Part shown: one piece after another, positions 4,739-5,049 of the stretch
How the letters are laid out: each line of letters begins with the position of its first letter
Numbering within the stretch: position 1 is the first letter of the stretch
Assembly (NCBI GenBank): GCA_016866635.1
Contig: VGLT01000067.1
Coordinates: 1-5,049, forward strand
Source: Candidatus Uhrbacteria bacterium
GTDB lineage: Bacteria > Patescibacteriota > Patescibacteriia > 2-12-FULL-60-25
Length of the DNA stretch: 5,049 nt
Direction of reading: 5' to 3'
Notes under the pieces: generated by a model
Seen by the model: only the letters and a program-made list of their open reading frames with translations
What the model was told of the DNA's origin: nothing
The model's database searches: none
Made by a program: the position numbers and the translations under genes

Positions 4739-5049
4739 TGTAAGAAAACGGATCGCCGCCGTGGGAAACATGAAAAAAATCACCCAGGCGATGGAATTGG
4801 TGGCGGCGAGCAAAATGAAACGCTTTCAGGACAAAGCGTTTGCTAAGCGTGCGTATGCACAGGCTTTGGTGCGTGGACTTGCTTTATGCGAGGCGGATGC
4901 ACGAGAGATTGCATTGACACAAACACGTGAATCCGGAGCGGTCATGTTTGTCCTATTTTCTTCCAATCGTGGTTTGTGTGGCGGTTTGAATGCGCAATTA
5001 AGCCGTGCGTTGTTTCGTTCTGCGCAGTGGAAAGATTTAGCACCAGCAG
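4722..5049 (+). CDS. atpG: F1Fo ATP synthase subunit gamma, N-terminal 109 residues (3' end outside window)
   Basis: The central rotating shaft of F1. The frame stays open to the last base. Its N-terminus MPALLDVRKRIAAVGNMKK followed by ITQAMELVAASKMKR (20-34) is the standard gamma opening (R.RI.SV.nt.kITkAMeLVAasKmrr), forming the coiled-coil helix that inserts into the alpha/beta ring. At 79-92, FSSNRGLCGGLNAQ matches the conserved tsDRGLCGGlN strand, with Asn82 where Asp is usual. About 60% of the protein is missing downstream, including the C-terminal helix. The start ATG 4722 lies inside the end of atpA (17-nt overlap) and gives exactly the expected N-terminus; there is no purine-rich site immediately upstream, the nearest being GAAGGCGG around 4687-4694, too far to act normally. 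Coupling to atpA translation is therefore likely. Beta (atpD) and epsilon (atpC) are expected next. Confidence 0.96.
   Translation, partial: MPALLDVRKRIAAVGNMKKITQAMELVAASKMKRFQDKAFAKRAYAQALVRGLALCEADAREIALTQTRESGAVMFVLFSSNRGLCGGLNAQLSRALFRSAQWKDLAPA

Noticed and set aside
1..5049. Recoded TGA (genetic code 25) as in Gracilibacteria/Absconditabacteria
   Set aside because: TGA ends genes at the expected lengths (425-427, 1157-1159, 2698-2700, 4736-4738) and no conserved protein needs TGA read as Gly.
1..5049. Mobile element, CRISPR array, tRNA or other RNA gene
   Set aside because: Nearly all bases are accounted for by collinear genes; I saw no spaced repeats, transposase motifs, cloverleaf or rRNA-like stretch. 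The only tandem repeat is the short one before atpE.

Overview
The window is a plus-strand bacterial gene cluster. It carries the 3' end of an envelope glycan-lipid gene, a small anchored DUF192 protein, and most of an F1Fo ATP synthase operon in the order atpZ/I-like, atpB (a), atpE (c), atpF (b), atpH (delta), atpA (alpha), atpG (gamma, cut by the window end). All genes are on the plus strand and packed tightly: two ATGA start/stop overlaps, gaps of 1-3 nt, and a 17-nt overlap. Only two non-coding stretches exist, about 70 nt before the atpZ/I-like gene and 27 nt before atpE. No RNA gene, insertion sequence, CRISPR array, convincing terminator or stretch over 300 nt without a gene was found.

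Organism: a bacterium of moderate GC using TGA as an ordinary stop (several genes end in TGA), so the recoded Gracilibacteria/Absconditabacteria type is excluded. The gene dense layout, the very divergent delta subunit, the style of the glycan-phosphate transferase tail (SPFRGDD..HLHYKLL..GLSQR) and its linkage to DUF192 and ATP synthase genes remind me of Patescibacteria (candidate phyla radiation). This is inference from general resemblance and was not tested by a search.

Function: the upstream pair would act at the membrane. The first gene is a polyprenyl-phosphate sugar-1-phosphate transferase that starts an undecaprenyl-linked glycan; the second is a membrane-anchored DUF192 protein of unknown role. 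The ATP synthase genes encode the Fo rotor and stator (a, c, b), the delta connector, the alpha subunit and the N-terminus of gamma. Beta and epsilon are expected just downstream, outside the window.

The most notable signals are: (1) a c-subunit ion site with two carboxylates (E27 and E60) plus the E-S-T...Y pattern of Na+-coupled rotors; (2) an atpE leader with no Shine-Dalgarno sequence, made of a perfect 9-nt tandem pyrimidine-rich repeat exactly where a highly translated gene needs an initiation enhancer; (3) a delta subunit recognisable only in its C-terminal segment; (4) altered active-site motifs in the glycan-phosphate transferase; (5) more than twofold excess of GATC. I see no wholly new multi-gene system here. 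The region is a recognisable energy operon with unusual details.
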